Origin: Paulinella micropora
Taxonomy: Eukaryota; Cercozoa; Imbricatea; Euglyphida; Paulinellidae
Reading direction: 5' to 3'
NCBI GenBank assembly: GCA_019918135.1
Contig: WBZZ01002516.1
Span: 5,001 to 69,000 of the forward strand
Length of the DNA: 64,000 nt
In this document: one piece after another, positions 33,859 to 48,414 of the stretch
How the letters are laid out: every line of letters begins with the position of its first letter
How positions within the stretch are numbered: position 1 is the stretch's first letter
Made by a program: the position numbers and the translations under genes
The notes under the pieces: model-generated
What the model was told of the DNA's origin: nothing
Database searches by the model: none
What the model saw: only the letters and a program-made list of their open reading frames with translations

Positions 33859-34810
33859 CATGTAATTACTAAAATTCTACGATAGTCCTGAAACAACCCT
33901 TTTGCTATTTTGTCCCGCGCGGATGGTGCATATTAGCATAAGTCTCTCGGCCGGTCCGGACCAAAAACTACATTTACTATCCACAATCACAACCTTTCCA
34001 CAACCACAACTTTCCGAGTTGTTTCTCTATTTTTCTACTCACTGATGCCACCAGTTGATATGGTCGAAATACAGAGTGATTCGAACGAAAAAGTTAATGC
34101 AGAAATGTCACTATGTGTTGTATTTTTCGACTGTATCACACCTGGTGGAGCCAGGTGGCAGGAAACTAATGATTTTTGTGGTGGCAGGATTATGTGTTTT
34201 TTTAACAGCCAAACTTTGCGGCTTTCCCCTGCAAAATTGGCTGGTCCGTTTTGATCGGGGAAAGTGGCAATCGACTTTTCAAGCCAAGCTCTATCAGAAT
34301 CTATAATAAAAACGTTTGTGGTGGGCGGTGACACAGGACCGCCACCCACAAGTGCGGGTCCTCTTATTTTTGAAATACGTACCAGCTACAAATTTTTTTA
34401 AAATAACGACCGCAGCAGCCGCAGTAGCAGCAGAAGCAGCCGCGAGCAGCGGGAGTGAGACTTCTGCCGCGAGTGATTCTCAGCCGCAGCAGCAGCCGCC
34501 GCAGTTGGATCTCGTTTAATATTAAAATCATTTTTATTATATCTCTTCCACTTCACATTAAGATTCTACCGGGTGGTAAGTATTTTACTAAACTAGTGTT
34601 TGCGTAAAATATTAATGAGTCGATGAAGCTTCAAGAATAGAGCGGCGGAGTAATGAATATTTTCAACTGTTTAGCAGAAATAATGTTTTATTGTATATTA
34701 ATACTACAAAAATTATTATTAGTTTTCATCATCTAAATTGAGTCGGCGACGTTTGTTCCTGTTCTCCGAAGTTGTGTTCGGCCGCAGGATCTCCTCTACG
34801 CGCAATTGTG
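33395..34810. other. mostly AT-rich region without a supported gene
   Basis: It contains a (TA)n run near 33822-33857, a GC-rich near-palindrome at 34315-34350 (GGCGGT...ACCGCC core) and a (GCA)n-like stretch near 34410-34500. A 104-codon minus frame at 34035-34349 has no recognised domain. The right part may be the 3' flank of the Harbinger element; I did not find convincing terminal inverted repeats. Confidence 0.5.
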
Positions 34811-35942
34811 CTACCATAATGGATTACGAGCTGAGCTGGCACGATTTGCGGTGAGGAGATCCTGAACCTCAAAGTCATTAATAAGTCTTCCATACTCATC
34901 AGCCACCTGTATATGTCCAAGCTGTGAGCTATTTTCAATTCTGTGAGAAGACTCTATACAAAAATTATGCAAGCGAAAGCAAGAAGTAAGAATTGCAAGT
35001 GTGCCAGCGAAAGATGTAGTGATCGGCTTCCACAAAATAACCCATCGAGCAGTAAGCATTCCAAACGCTCGCTCCACATGTATGCGAAGCTGAGATAAAT
35101 GGAAATTAAAAGAGTCTTTGTAAGGATCGATTCTGCGGATGAATTTGCCTTTGTAAGGGACCAGCAAATATTCATGAGGAATGTATCCATTGTCACCAAC
35201 GATGTAATGTTTGAGAGGAAGTCTCTTTAACATGTCGTCAAGACCGCTGACTGTATACGCAAGCTGATCATGCGTCGAACCCGCGCATCTCACGTCAGCC
35301 CAACGAAATCGAAGATCAGGTCCGCATGCTAGCTGTGCATTGATGCCGAAGTAGCCTTTCCTGCATAAATATTTTATCCTTTTTATTAGAAACTACATGA
35401 GGCATGCAAAGAATCTTACCTGCAGAAATATTTCATAGGATTGGGAACTTCATGAGGCTGAGGACAAGGGATCTTGAAAATAATGCCATCGATAGCGAGA
35501 AGGCAACCATCGAAAATGTGAGGCACAGAAGATAGAGACTGCCACCCAGCGGCCAGACTTTTAAATCACTTTCATCTGGAAATTTCATAGACTCACCCAG
35601 CAGACTGTCACGATTCAACAACAAAATAACGCGCCATAAACATTTATAAAAAGTACTTTCTCCAACTCCGTGTAAGTCAGCAATGTCCAAGTAACTCCCC
35701 CCCCCGCAAGGAAACGCAAGGTCATCGATAGTTGTAACTCAGGTGCCACACTCGCATAACAGTGAGCTTTAGCACACGCCACCTCTAGCTCTGGTCGGAG
35801 CCGAGACAGAAGAGTATCAAATTGCTCTTTTGTCACTCTGTATCTCCGCTTAAACCTGCAATCTGACAAGGAAGCTACGCGAGTCTCCCAATCCATGCGG
35901 TGTCTTTTACTTCCAGGAGTGAAAGCCTTCTTCTGAGACAGC
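34811..35942 (-). pseudogene. PIF/Harbinger (HARBI1-type, DDE_4) transposase
   Basis: On the minus strand the first visible exon starts after a TTTTCTAG acceptor (35942) and has the HARBI1-type N-terminal block (F-K-R-R-Y-R-V-T-K-E-Q-F-D, then L-S-M-T-L-R-F-L-A-G-G). The catalytic triad is visible: D in A-I-D-G-I, D in V-G-D-N-G-Y and E in H-V-E-R-A-F-G. A 57-base intron with a GTAAGA donor and an ATGCAG acceptor separates K-Y-F-C-R from G-Y-F-G-I-N-A and is in phase. Frame changes occur at the poly(G/C) run near 35697-35706 and again near 35560, so the copy is probably inactive unless these are sequencing errors. The partner Myb/SANT-like protein usual for Harbinger was not found. Confidence 0.8.
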
Positions 35943-36255
35943 TAGAAAAGAAAAGAAAAGAAAAGAAAGAAAGAAAGCAAGAAGTCACACAGAAAGCTTA
36001 AGAGTAATAAAGAAGCTGGAAAAAAGGCAAGAAAAACGATCATCGATGTGTAAATGAAAGAAAATTAAAGAGAAAGAAGCGAGACGAAAGAAAAATGATA
36101 AAAAGAGACAACAAAGAAGAAAGAAGAAAAAGAAGAAAGAAAGAAGAAAGAAGAAAGAAGAAAGAAACAGTGAAGAATTAAGAAAGAAGGAAAGAAAGAA
36201 GAAGCAAAAGAAGCAATGTAAACACCTTCGCCAAGGACGTGAGGAGTAGGAGTTC
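35943..36255 (-). other. purine-rich intron upstream of the transposase exon
   Basis: On the minus strand this is a CTTT/CTTC-rich intron ending in the acceptor at 35942. A GAAG|GTGTTT donor-like junction occurs near 36230, and a short exon reading L-L-L-L-T-S-L-A-K precedes it and is interrupted by element B. Confidence 0.45.
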
Positions 36256-36493
36256 TGTAGGCATCACCCCCCGGATAGCCGGTAAAAAGTATCTTTTCCT
36301 GGTGACAGGTGCACCAGCTTATTTTTTAGTATTATTTGTCCGGATTGGACCTGATGCCATTTTATTCCTGGTCTGTTGCCGTTTTCCTTTTTGGCTTCAC
36401 TGAGCTAATATAACGAGACATCATTCTCATCTATTGAGGACTGTGTTTGGTTGTATTACCGACTTTTTACGAGCTATCGTTGGGGGCATTACA
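36256..36493 (+). repeat. 5' LTR of element B
   Basis: 238 bases beginning TGTA and ending TACA. It matches 48177-48414 at all but six positions. The TGGAGTCCACATCAC two bases after its end could be a primer-binding site. Confidence 0.95.
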
Positions 36494-37282
36494 TTTGGAG
36501 TCCACATCACTAGGGTGCTTTCTTTCTGCTTTGCCACATAGGCAACAGAGTGAATTTTCACTGACCTGTCTCACACGGGGACGTCAGACGAAAACAAATA
36601 CTCCAACACAGCTCCCTCATAACTCTTTCACAAAACAAATAATTTGATTGGTCTCAAGCAGGTGTCTCGTACCCTCTAGCCCAATCCATATCTGTGTGCT
36701 CACAAGGAGACATCAGATACAAACTCTCTGTCGTTCTTGCTGTTCTCACACAGAGACCAAGAAGAAGGAGGTGGACAGAAGAGTGAAGGAACACACACAA
36801 AACACAAACAAGCATAGGGACAGGAGCACAACACTCTACCCTTCTAGTTTGTGCATTTATCTGCATTATCTCACACATACGTCAGAGTATTTTTGCAACT
36901 CTCTGATCGTTTTCTAAAGGTAGGTCTGAGAACCTATCCGGCCGACTGTCGACTTCTCAAGGAGAGCTTTTCTAGCTTCTCTATTACTATCTGTGTGTAG
37001 GTCCAAGTGCCTCATGCTAGATACAATATAGAAAAGAAGGAGGAGAAAGTAATCTGAGTAAGGAGAACAAGAAATCGGAGAAAGTCTCAAAGACTATTTT
37101 TCTCAAACAAAAACAAACATACAAACAGTGTTTCATAGAGGACAGGGAATCTTATCCTACCCTCTCTATTAGTTTCTCTCTTCACTAGTAGTCAATCGAC
37201 TGAAGGAGGAACAGAACACAAACGAACAAAAACCAAACATAGGAGCTGACACTGTCCTCCTGTTAATTACTACTACGACATC
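36494..37282 (+). other. untranslated leader of element B
   Basis: Nearly 800 bases between the 5' LTR and the gag start hold no long frame. This is the expected place of the primer-binding site and packaging signals. Confidence 0.6.
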
Positions 37283-39984
37283 ATGTCGACAGAGACCGCC
37301 GAAGTGAGTGAATTCTCGGCCGCAGAACAAAAAAGAGAAGAAGAAGAAGCAGGAGGAGGAGGAGGAAGAGGACTGAATGAAGGAGTAGGAGGAGGAGATG
37401 AAGGAGTAGGAGGAGGAGTAGAAGAGGGCTGGGATGATGAAGGAAGATATGGAGGAGACGAATATGAAGGAGGATTTGAACAAGAAGAGACGGGAGGAGG
37501 AGGAGCATATGGTAATCCCTTACCACCTGCCTACACGGGAGGAGGAGGACGAAAAATGATCGACTTGATTTATAGTGATGGAGAGGAGATCACAGTGGAG
37601 GAGCAACAGTGGGTGCAAGACCACTATGACCTCACTAAAGAAGAGTTTGATAACAAGATGGGGGGAGAGAAGGATACCTATGTGTGGATCCCTCAGGATC
37701 AAAGAAGAGAGAAAAGTCGTGCTAAAAAGGATATCTATATCCTATTATCAAACACAGCACAGCTCCTCGGCAAACTGGTCTCTGATCCAGAAAAGAGAAA
37801 GAAGATACAGCATATCAAGTTTGGGGACACACACACCCACCTTGAATTACTCGATGCTATCTTTGCGGTGTACACTCAAACCCTGATTTGGGAACGTTCA
37901 TACGGCCCACGATGTGAGGGTTACCTCCAGTACACAAACCCAAGAGCAACGGCCAGATTCCTCGCGACTGGTCAGGAGGCAGTCGATGTAACAAAAATGA
38001 AGACCAATCTGGGTTCGAAAAACTCGAGTGGCATATTTCATTTTTTTACAATGGAAATGAAGGCCTTGGAGGAGGGGAAGGCAGAGATGGAAAAAAGCAT
38101 TAAGGCAGCAGGAGAAACTCATCCTGTGATTGATGAGTTAGAGAAGACCGACAGAGTTCTGACAAGATCAGACTGTTGATGGGTGCGTTACTGCATAAGC
38201 AGGCATGGAAGAGATGGATTCCTACCAAGGATCACTCTGTCCTTAAATCACTCAGTAACGCACCACCGGTCGCCAATAAAGCAGGTGTTGACCAATATGT
38301 GGAGAAATATAATTTTCTCAGATCTGCTTCTGAATTGGTGGCCTTTATCACTCATGCTCAAAAGCTGGTGATATCTGAGAAGAAGAAGACGAAAGAGAAT
38401 GAGGAGTTCGAGAAGACGATGAGACTGGAGAGAATGAAAGCAAAAGTGAGTGGTGCAAAGGCACACCCTCCGACATATTTGACCCCACCAGCTCCTGCCC
38501 CACCAGCCCCTGCACCCCCGGGCTCAACTACGGTGGTGGTCACAAACACGGAGAAGAAGGACAGACAAAATATCATAAATGCCTTCAAGGGGAAGAAATG
38601 AGGAGTGGCAAGTCTCATGCTATATGCCAAGACGAGCTCAGACAAAGACTCTGATGCTTCGCTTTTGAGCAAGCTCAAAGAGATCAATGCCTGCATGAAG
38701 GCTTTTCCTTGCGACGAAACGCAGGAATACGAGGCCCTTGTTACTGTTTTTGACCAATCTCTAGTCTCGGAGGGATTTGATCTGACACAGTACAAGTTTT
38801 TGAGAAAGAAGGAGGAGATTAAGAGAAACAATGCAACAGGCCTAGACGCTCAGTGTGAACTGGCGGTGGCCACACTCATTTCATATTTTCAATCTCATGG
38901 ATACCAGCATCTCTGCACTGGTACTCTCATAGGATTTGAAATCTTTGAGACAGTGGCGATGAGTTTGAGGAGTGCTGTTGGCTTGGCGGCGACCCTTACG
39001 GAGGTAGTTTCCTCCTATGGGCTATTCTATGGCCGCAAGTCGATCATCCTCTATTTCTTCTCGGCGTTACACACAGTTAACCCGAGCAAGCTTACTCAGC
39101 TCATACAATAATGCTCAACGTTTAGCTCAGTGAAGTCCAAGAACTTCCTCGAGACACACGTGTTCGAAAATACGGTTCAAAGCGTTGCTCCGTCAGCACT
39201 GTTTCAAGAAGTGATGAGTGCATGCTCAGACATGGACTCGCTCACGGAGGCACATACGGCACAGGCAGGCGGTGTACCTGTTGGCGCACAAGCCACGTAC
39301 ACAAACAGAGTTGCCGGTTGGAAGAGACAAAGAGAGCCAGACCTGAAGACCGCATGTTGGAGGTGGTTCGCGGGCTTGCAGTGTAAGGCACAGATGGAGA
39401 ACAGAGACTGCTCTTTCAATCATGATAGGCAGAACCCAACAGCAAGGGCAAATTTTCTGAGCAGGACGGAAGGCAAGGAACCGGGCCTTTTCAACATGCT
39501 TCAGATTGCCGCTGCGAACGAAGGTTGGTATGCCAATATGTGTGATGATGAGGAGTTACGAGAGGCAATCATTACCTACATGAAGAGGATGAAGGAGAAG
39601 AAGGAGGAAAGGGAGAGACAAAAGAACTTAAAGGCCTCTCAAAGAGGACGAGGAGGAGGAGCAGGAGCAGGAGGACGAGGAGGAGGAGCAGGAGCAGGAG
39701 GACGAGGAGGAGGAGCAGGAGGAGGACGAGGAGGAGGAACATGGAGAGGAGCCTCGAGGTGGCAAGGAACCCCTCAGAGTGGAAGAGGAGGAGGTCGGGG
39801 ATATACCCCTTATGGAGGGAGAGCTGTTCGAGCTCCAGCCCTCCCACCCAGAGGAGGAGGAGGCTCATGGGCAAGCTCCAACCCGAATTTCGGTCGAGCT
39901 CAGGCCTACAACACTGCCTCGGAGACCGATACGTCATCCCACCCGGACACTATTCAACGTAATCGTTTCGAGGTGGTGGAATGA
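37283..39984 (+). pseudogene. gag: gypsy element B gag region
   Basis: The N-terminal part is glycine/glutamate-rich, followed by a helix-rich capsid-like part related to element A. The C-terminal part has a CCCH finger (C-W-R-W-F-A-G-L-Q-C, then C-S-F-N-H) near 39355-39425 and a long Arg-Gly-Gly-rich tail (about 39640-39830). Fossil copy. Confidence 0.75.
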
Positions 39985-40014
39985 CTGGGGGAAGAAAAGA
40001 GGAAGGAGAAGACT

Positions 40015-42720
40015 GTGAAGTTTAACTCTAAAGTCACAGTGCTTTCTAATGCTGTTGTGCAGAATGGGCCAACGCTTCCTCAATCTGAATACAAAGATGT
40101 GGGTACACAGAGACTGCAGCCCCAAGGTAGTCTCATACCCGTTCATACATCACGGTTACCAATGATAACTGATGCAAATAGGAAGGCGAGACTTGCGATG
40201 GAGGCGAGGAGGCCAATGGCAGACGTATCGCCTCGGCCAAGCAAACAACCACGAACAGACTCAATGTCTACGATCGCGGCGGGTGGCGAGCAAAAAGACA
40301 ATGTGTGTACTCAAGTGCCACAAAACAATGTCGCTCACATAGTAAACGCACCAGTACCGCAGAATAATAACAATGTTAATGAGGTGAAGCAGGAGGAGAA
40401 GAAGGAGGAGTTGAAAAACTTAGAGACAAGACTCCAAAATTTGGAACGTAAAGTTCTTGTTCTCGCAGTCAATATACACAGGCCCGATGCTCTGTGTTAT
40501 ACGGAACTTTATTGTGAAACATTGAAGACAATATTAAAAGTTGGTAATGATACGATGGCGAATATTAATATTGTCGGCCGGAAGTTTTTTAATCGATACC
40601 GGGACTGGGTGGACGGAAATATGAAAAATTCGACTGGCACTCTGAAGGGAGTGGGCAGCCGGACGGATATCACGGGAATCATCACACTGACCTTTAAATT
40701 AAAATCCGCACGAGTATACCGCATGGACCTTTATGTCGTCCCCGGTTATCACGGATCAATATTACTATCGTATGACCAATTGGCTACGATGGGGGCTGTG
40801 ATTGATTGCGCCGCACGGCGAGTGATATATGGAGTAAAAAGAGGAGAAAAGAACGATATTGATCCCTTCAACGCTGACTCTTATGAGGCTTATGAGCTGA
40901 GTCTAGCGACGGATCACAAAAAGATGGCCATCGCACATGAGGCGCTTGAGGTGTACGTTCACCCCCATGTCGTAAGACCGGATGAGCTGTCCTGGACCGA
41001 CAATTGGGAATCCCAAGTGTGCACTGTCACAGTTCCGACATGCCATTGGGACAAAAAGTCTATTGATGACTTAATCGAGAAGCGAAAGGAGGAGATTATA
41101 TGTGTCGCACAAAGAAGCCCGTTGGCGAGATTCGCGGAAGGAGTAGGAACAGATGTCCATATTACTAACAGATACTGTTTCCATGCGAAAGTAGGAGAAG
41201 AAATTAGGAAGGCGAGACTTGCGATGGAGGCGAGGATGCCAATGGCAGACGTATCGCCTTGGCCAAGCAAACAGCCACGAACAGACTCAATGTCCACGGT
41301 CGCGGCGGGTGGCGAGCAAAAAGACAATGTGTGTACTCAAGTACCACAAGACAATGTCGCTCAAATAGTAAACGCACCAGTACCGCAGAATAATAAAAAT
41401 GTTGATGAGGTGAAGCAGGAGAAGAAGGAGGAGTTGAAAAACTTAGAGACAAGACTCCAAAATTTGGAACGTAAAGTTCTTGTTCTCGCAGCCAATATAC
41501 ACAGGCCCGATGCTCTGTGTTATACGGAACTTTATTGTGAAACATTGAAGACAATATTAAAAGTTGGTAATGATACGATGGCGAATATTAATATTGTCGG
41601 CAGGAAGTTTTTAAATCGATACCGGGACTGGGTGGACGGAAATATGAAAAAGTCAACGGGCACTCTCAAAGGAGTGAGCAGCCGGACGGATATCACGGGA
41701 ATCATCACACTGACCTTTAAATTGAAATCCGCACGAGTATACCGTATGGACCTCTATGTCGTCCCCGGTTACCACGGGTCAGTATTACTATCGTATGACC
41801 AATTGGCTACGATGGGGGCTGTGATTGATTGCGCCGCACGGCGAGTGATATATGGAGTAAAAAGAGGAGAAGAGAACGATATTGATCCCTTCAACGCTAC
41901 TGACTCTTATGAGGCTTATGAGCTGAGTCTAGCGACGGATCACAAAAAGATTGCCATCGCACATGAGGCACTTGAGGTGTACGTTCACCCCCATGTCGTA
42001 AGACCGGATGAACTGTCCTGGACCGACAATTGGGAATCCCAAGTGTGCACTGTCACAGTTCCGACATGCCATTGGGACAAAAAGTCTATTAATGACTTAA
42101 TCGAGAAGCGAAAGGAGGAGATTATATGTGTCGCACAAAGAAGCCCGTCGTCGGCGAGATTCGCGGAAGGAGTAGGAACAGATGTCCATATTACTAACGG
42201 ATACTGTTTCCATGCGAAAGTAGGAGAAGAAAAAAGGGAGGCGTTTGTACCAAGGAGAACGGGGCGAATCCCGGATACTCCACCAGAAACTATTAAAAGT
42301 TTTATTACTGATTTCTGGGGTGACGAGCCCACGTGGCCGCGTTCACTAACTGAAGTGAAGAAATGCTTACGGACTTTATTCGAAAATAATAAGCAGTATA
42401 CTATTATCCTGCCATATAATGAGAAAGCGATATGGGTGCAGGAAATAAGGGACCGGCTTATTGATCATCCTATACCGGTACCCTCTCGCAAGCAACAGCT
42501 AGTGGTGGCTTGTCGTATGGGAACTCGTGAGCAGAGCAGTGCATACAAGCGGAAGCTCAGAGACCTCGACAAGTTGAAATTGATACCGCAAGCATTCACA
42601 TGCTTTGATGGTTTTTACACCCGTAAAGCTCCTTTGCAATACGCGAGACTCATTGACATGCTGGTGGAGCTCGGTAAAGATGATGAGCCGACACGGTCAC
42701 GTATGAAAAGACGGGCCTAG
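40015..42720 (+). pseudogene. gypsy element B protease region
   Basis: A long open region carrying, twice, a block that resembles retroviral-type protease surroundings (N-D-T-M-A-N-I-N-I-V, then L-L-S-Y-D-Q-L-A-T-M-G-A-V-I-D-C). The unit at about 40181-41206 is followed directly by a very similar unit of 1026 bases, a multiple of three. Protease identity is inferred from position and the I-L-L-S-Y-D-Q-L type block. Fossil element. Confidence 0.6.
40181..42230 (+). repeat. 1026-bp direct tandem duplication inside element B
   Basis: GGAAGGCGAGACTTGCGATG occurs at 40181 and again at 41207, and the sequence after each stays nearly identical to about 41200 and 42230. The period is 342 codons. Confidence 0.85.
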
Positions 42721-42746
42721 ATGATGTCTCGGAAGAGGACTTAGGC

Positions 42747-44290
42747 TTGGAGGAGGACAGAGAACCCCTCAAGCAACATAAGCAGATGTCTGATGAAGAT
42801 TTTCAAGCGGCGGCGCGGAAAATATTGGAAGAAGGAGTAGGCACGGAGAAGGAGAAGGAGCTTTTAAAAGCCAAATTAGAGGCAAACAAGGAAATTTTTT
42901 ACCCTCCACATGCAGGTGGTGTCAACCCTGAAGATTTCACTGCGGTTATGTACAAAATACCGGGTGCGGAGCCGTCACCGGCACCACGAAGGGCGAATTT
43001 GAGTATACATGAGGCGAAGATAGCGGAGGAACTAGCAAGACGCAGCTGCTCAATGAGGACTTTATTGAGAGATCAACATCTCCAATAGTCTCACAACCGA
43101 GAATAGTGCCGAAGCCAGGAGGAGAATGGCGCCTGACAGTTAACTATGCTCGTGTTAACAAGGTGCTGGAGGAAGAGAGAAATCCTCTCCCGACATTAGA
43201 AGAAGGAAGGAGAGTACTGCGGAATGCAAATTCTATTCGGTCATTGACCTTAATAATGGCTTCTGGCAGATACCACTGGAGGAAAAGTCCAGATGGCTGA
43301 CGGCGTTTGTGGTGGGTATGGAAATATACCAATGGAAAGTGTTTCCGATGGGCTCAAGCAAGCCCCAGGACTTTTCCAGAAGGCGATGCAGAAGATGTTG
43401 AGCAGTCAGTACGATGATTTGTCTGACGGAGGCTTTATGAGAAGGCGGGGACAGCAGGCGGGAGAATATGCATTTTGCTATATCGATGACATTATCGTAT
43501 ACTCTAACACAATGGAGGAGCATATCGATCATTTGTCCGATATATTCAGGCGTATCGGAGCTTTTGGCCTGAAGTGCAATCTAAAGAAGTGTCAACTTGC
43601 CAAGACGAGTGTGACATACTTAGGGTACGAGATCTCCCATAATCGAGTCTCGATATCCAATGAGAAGAGGGAGGAGATTATGAATCGACCGATACCAAAG
43701 AACCGCACTGAATTGTACTCATTCCTTGCGATGGCGCAATACTATAGCCAGTTTATACCCGATTGGGTTGCACGGGCTAAGTTGGAGAAAATGATAGATT
43801 TTGGAGACTTTGAGAAGTGGGGCGAAGAGGCTTTGCAAGCGTTTCATGCGCTCAAAGATCTTATTTATAAAGACCCGAAAGACGGAGGACTGGTGTTAAC
43901 GATGCCCGACTTTACGAAACAATTCGTAGTCGATACAGACGCATCTAAGTTTGCGATCGGGGCTGTATTACAACAAGAGGATGAGGAGAAGAAATTACGC
44001 CCAATCATGTTTATTAGTAGGAAGTTGTTTGCGGCGGAGAGAAACTATTGCACAAGGCAAAGAGAGGCGTTACCGGTGGTGTGGGCCCTCAAGAGGCTCA
44101 GAGAGTATTTGTGGGGAGGACCTCAATTTACTGTCAGAACTGATCATCATAACCTGTTATGGTTGATGAATCATGAACAGACTGGACGGCTGGCGCGGTG
44201 GCAAGCGTTCTTGTCTTGTTTCGATTTTACAATGGTCCATCTACAGGGAAAGCGAAATGTGGTCGCTGATAGCCTCTCTAGGCTAACTCA
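42747..44290 (+). pseudogene. pol: gypsy element B reverse transcriptase and RNase H
   Basis: P-K-P-G-G-E-W-R, the catalytic YIDD box (about 43479-43490), Y-L-G-Y-E-I, then RNase H blocks D-T-D-A-S and R-T-D-H-H-N. Closely similar to element A throughout. Fossil copy. Confidence 0.85.
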
Positions 44291-44725
44291 GAAGTATCGG
44301 CGTTGGTGTCCACGGTGGAGATGTAAGACTTGTCCACTGACAAGGTGTATGAGGTCAGCCACATTGAGGCGATGGAGATGGCGAGTGGAGTCCGATATGA
44401 CCGCACAGGTCTACGGTACAGTCCACAAGGCTCGGATCACGGGATATGTTGTGAGCTACATACCCAGGAGGACGCTGAGTGGTCCTATGAGGTATATGAG
44501 AATGCGAAGGAGAACATAAGAGAGGAAGAGGAGACGCAGGAAGTTTATGCGGAGCCTCCTCAAGAGCGGAGAAGTGACCTAGACGATGACCCGGAAAGAA
44601 TCGGGATACGGCTAGAAGATGGTACTATCCATATAGCCTCGCCTACCGCATGGAGGCAACAACAGGCTCAAGATCCGGAGTTTACAGAACTGATACAGTT
44701 ATATCAGAACCCGGATTAGCTACGG

Positions 44726-45543
44726 ATGACGAAAGCGATCAAAGATCAGATGAAGGAGATGGGATGGAGAGATGGTCTACTGTGGTACAAGGGCCTTCAC
44801 GGTCGCTACGCGTCACAGCCGGACAAATGGACCCTTTGGGTACCGGAGAGTCTGAGACGATTTATATTTGTCGCAGCCCACAATTGCCCACTTTTGGCGC
44901 ATCCGGGTCGACAACGAACTCACATGTTCGTAGCGAGGCGATTCTGGTGGAAGAAAGATGAAGGAGGAGATAGCTCAGGCGGTGGATGCATGCATCCCGT
45001 GCAAGATAAACAAAACACCACTGAAGGCAAATTTCGGCCTGATTGGCGAATTTCCTCTTCATGCGGGGATGTTTGAGTTTATACACATTGATCATGTGGG
45101 ACCTTTCCCAGAATCGAAGGATGGTTACAAATACCTCCTCACTGCTATTGACAGAGCCACCAACTATGTGTGGATCATCCCTGTCAAAGACGTTACCGGC
45201 AAGACGACGGCCGAGGCGCTGATCGATAGGATCATCTCACAGATCGGAGTACCAAGAAAGATATGTTCAGATCGAGGCTCGGACTTTAATAACGAGGTCA
45301 TCGACAACTATCTAAGTATTACGGGATGAAATGGCAATATGTTACCCGCGAGCAAATGGGAAAATCGAGCGGGTACACAGAACCCTCAAAGCCTCACTAA
45401 AGATGTATTGCACGAAGAAGGAGAATCAAAGAGCATGGGTCGAGGCAGCACCATCATTTGCGTTTGCAATGAACTGTCTACCCTCTACGGCGTTAGGAGA
45501 GCGCGGAATGATCTTATCAACGACCAACCGAGGAAGGCGATGA
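44726..45543 (+). pseudogene. gypsy element B integrase
   Basis: H/C zinc-binding-like segment (A-H-P-G-R-Q-R-T-H-M, then C-I-P-C-K) and rve core blocks (H-I-D-H-V-G-P-F-P, C-S-D-R-G-S-D-F, N-G-K-I-E-R-V-H). Its C-terminal part is less complete than in element A. Fossil copy. Confidence 0.75.
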
Positions 45544-46197
45544 GGTCGATGGGATCAAAGGACGTCCACCAGGAGGAGGAGGGGACGGACACTGACCCAA
45601 ACGCGGGCAACGTTGAGATTGTCCATGAGCGATGGAAGGAAGGCGATGCGATAGTAACCATCGCATGGGTGAAAGATGCTTTCTATCTGATGAGACCAGC
45701 GGAACAACATGTCGCTGATGACACTCTCTCAGACTTATACTTGATGCGGGTCGTGGCGGTCCCACGACAGATGCGTGTCACACGGACACTCAAAATATCA
45801 TCAGCCGCAAAAATAGTACAACCGATACTCCAGTGTTGGAGAAGTATGGACCCGGTTGAGGATCCAAAGGCAAGACATTATCTGCCAGAATATAAAGACG
45901 CAAAAAGTCGAGACATGGGTTGATACAATTACTCCCAGAGACAAGGATTACACTGCGTGGACCATTCAGACACTGCCAAGAGGAGTGCTTGATATCCCTT
46001 TTGAATTATCGTTGGGCGGATTCCCTAATAAGATCTGGGACATTCTCGAACAGTCAAAGTTCGATCTGACTTTTGTTGGTGGTCCTCCACCAGGCAAAGA
46101 AATCCGCGCCAGACGACGAAGGCAGTGGCAAAGAAATTATTTTTCGTTATGCGTCTCAAACAAACTGGTTGATTACCCACGGCGTATCATGATTTGA
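45544..46197 (+). other. extra open region downstream of element B integrase
   Basis: Two overlapping open frames with ordinary amino-acid composition follow the integrase, for example W-K-E-G-D-A-I-V-T-I-A-W-V and L-P-R-G-V-L-D-I-P-F-E-L-S-L-G-G-F. They resemble neither the end of element A nor any domain I know. They may be a captured gene fragment. Confidence 0.4.
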
Positions 46198-46620
46198 TCA
46201 TGCATCATCAGTTATCAATATGAATATTAAAAAGACTCAGTGATGTAACTTGGCATTCGATCGCAACATGCGAGTGCGAAAGGTCGATCGACGATGATAC
46301 TACACCGTATACGGGGATCGCTAGTGTATTGAGCGATGGTGTTCCCGGGTATGACCCTTTCCAAGTCCTGGGATGATGTTCTCGAAAATGAAATGTTCTC
46401 TGAAATTTTCATTAAATTATTTTTTACGATAGATTATATACTGTCGCACCTGAGCACGGTCAATCTCTACTTGTGTCGGTATATCGCAGGGTCGGGTATA
46501 TACACCTCGACTTCGGATATAGCTATTAGGACTGGCCCCTTAATACTATATCATAGGATATCCGCCTTATACAAGGGTATGTCATTAAAAAAGACAATGT
46601 ACTTACGATCTCCCTGTGAA
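46198..46620. other. 3' non-coding region of element B before the SINE array
   Basis: No gene seen. It contains scattered TAT- and CGAT-rich sequence and leads into the first (AAT)n tract. Confidence 0.5.
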
Positions 46621-47851
<1,231 letters not shown>

Positions 47852-47863
<12 letters not shown>

Positions 47864-48176
47864 GAAAAAGAGGGAGATCAAAGGGGGAATCGTACTACAG
47901 CACCACATTGCTTGTATTTTTCATTAATAGTACGTTTGTTCTTGACATACTGCCGAAAAAAAAAAGAGATTGAGGGGAAGGAGTTCAAAAATCTACAAGA
48001 ATGGCTGGAGAATCCGCTTTGACGTGCCGTATGAGGATATATTTATCGTTTTTTAGCGTCTATCCGTGGGTCGATGCGCTGTGTGGCGTGACTCCATAGC
48101 GCATACTATTTGCAGAAAGAAATCAGAAGGTGTATGACGAAAATGCTATTTCCTTCATAAAATCGGGAGGGTGTAC
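47852..48176. other. end of element B internal region
   Basis: No gene. A purine-rich GGGAGGG just before the 3' LTR may be the polypurine tract. Confidence 0.5.
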
Positions 48177-48414
48177 TGTAGGCATCACCCCCCGGATAGT
48201 CGGTAAAAAGTATCTTTTCCTGGTGACAGGTGCACCAGCTTGTTTTTCAGTATTATTTGTCCGGATTGGACCTGATGCCATTTTATTCCTGGTCTGTTGC
48301 CGTTTTCCTTTTTGGCTTCACTGAGCTAATATAACGAGACATCATTCTCATCTTTTGAGGACTGTGTTTGGTTGTATTACTGACTTTTTACGAGCTATCG
48401 TTGGGGGCGTTACA
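48177..48414 (+). repeat. 3' LTR of element B
   Basis: 238 bases matching the 5' LTR except at six positions; followed directly by GTTC, the target duplication. Confidence 0.95.

Noticed and set aside
34035-34349. 104-codon minus-strand frame near the Harbinger gene
   Set aside because: No recognised domain and no link to the transposase; cannot be told from chance.
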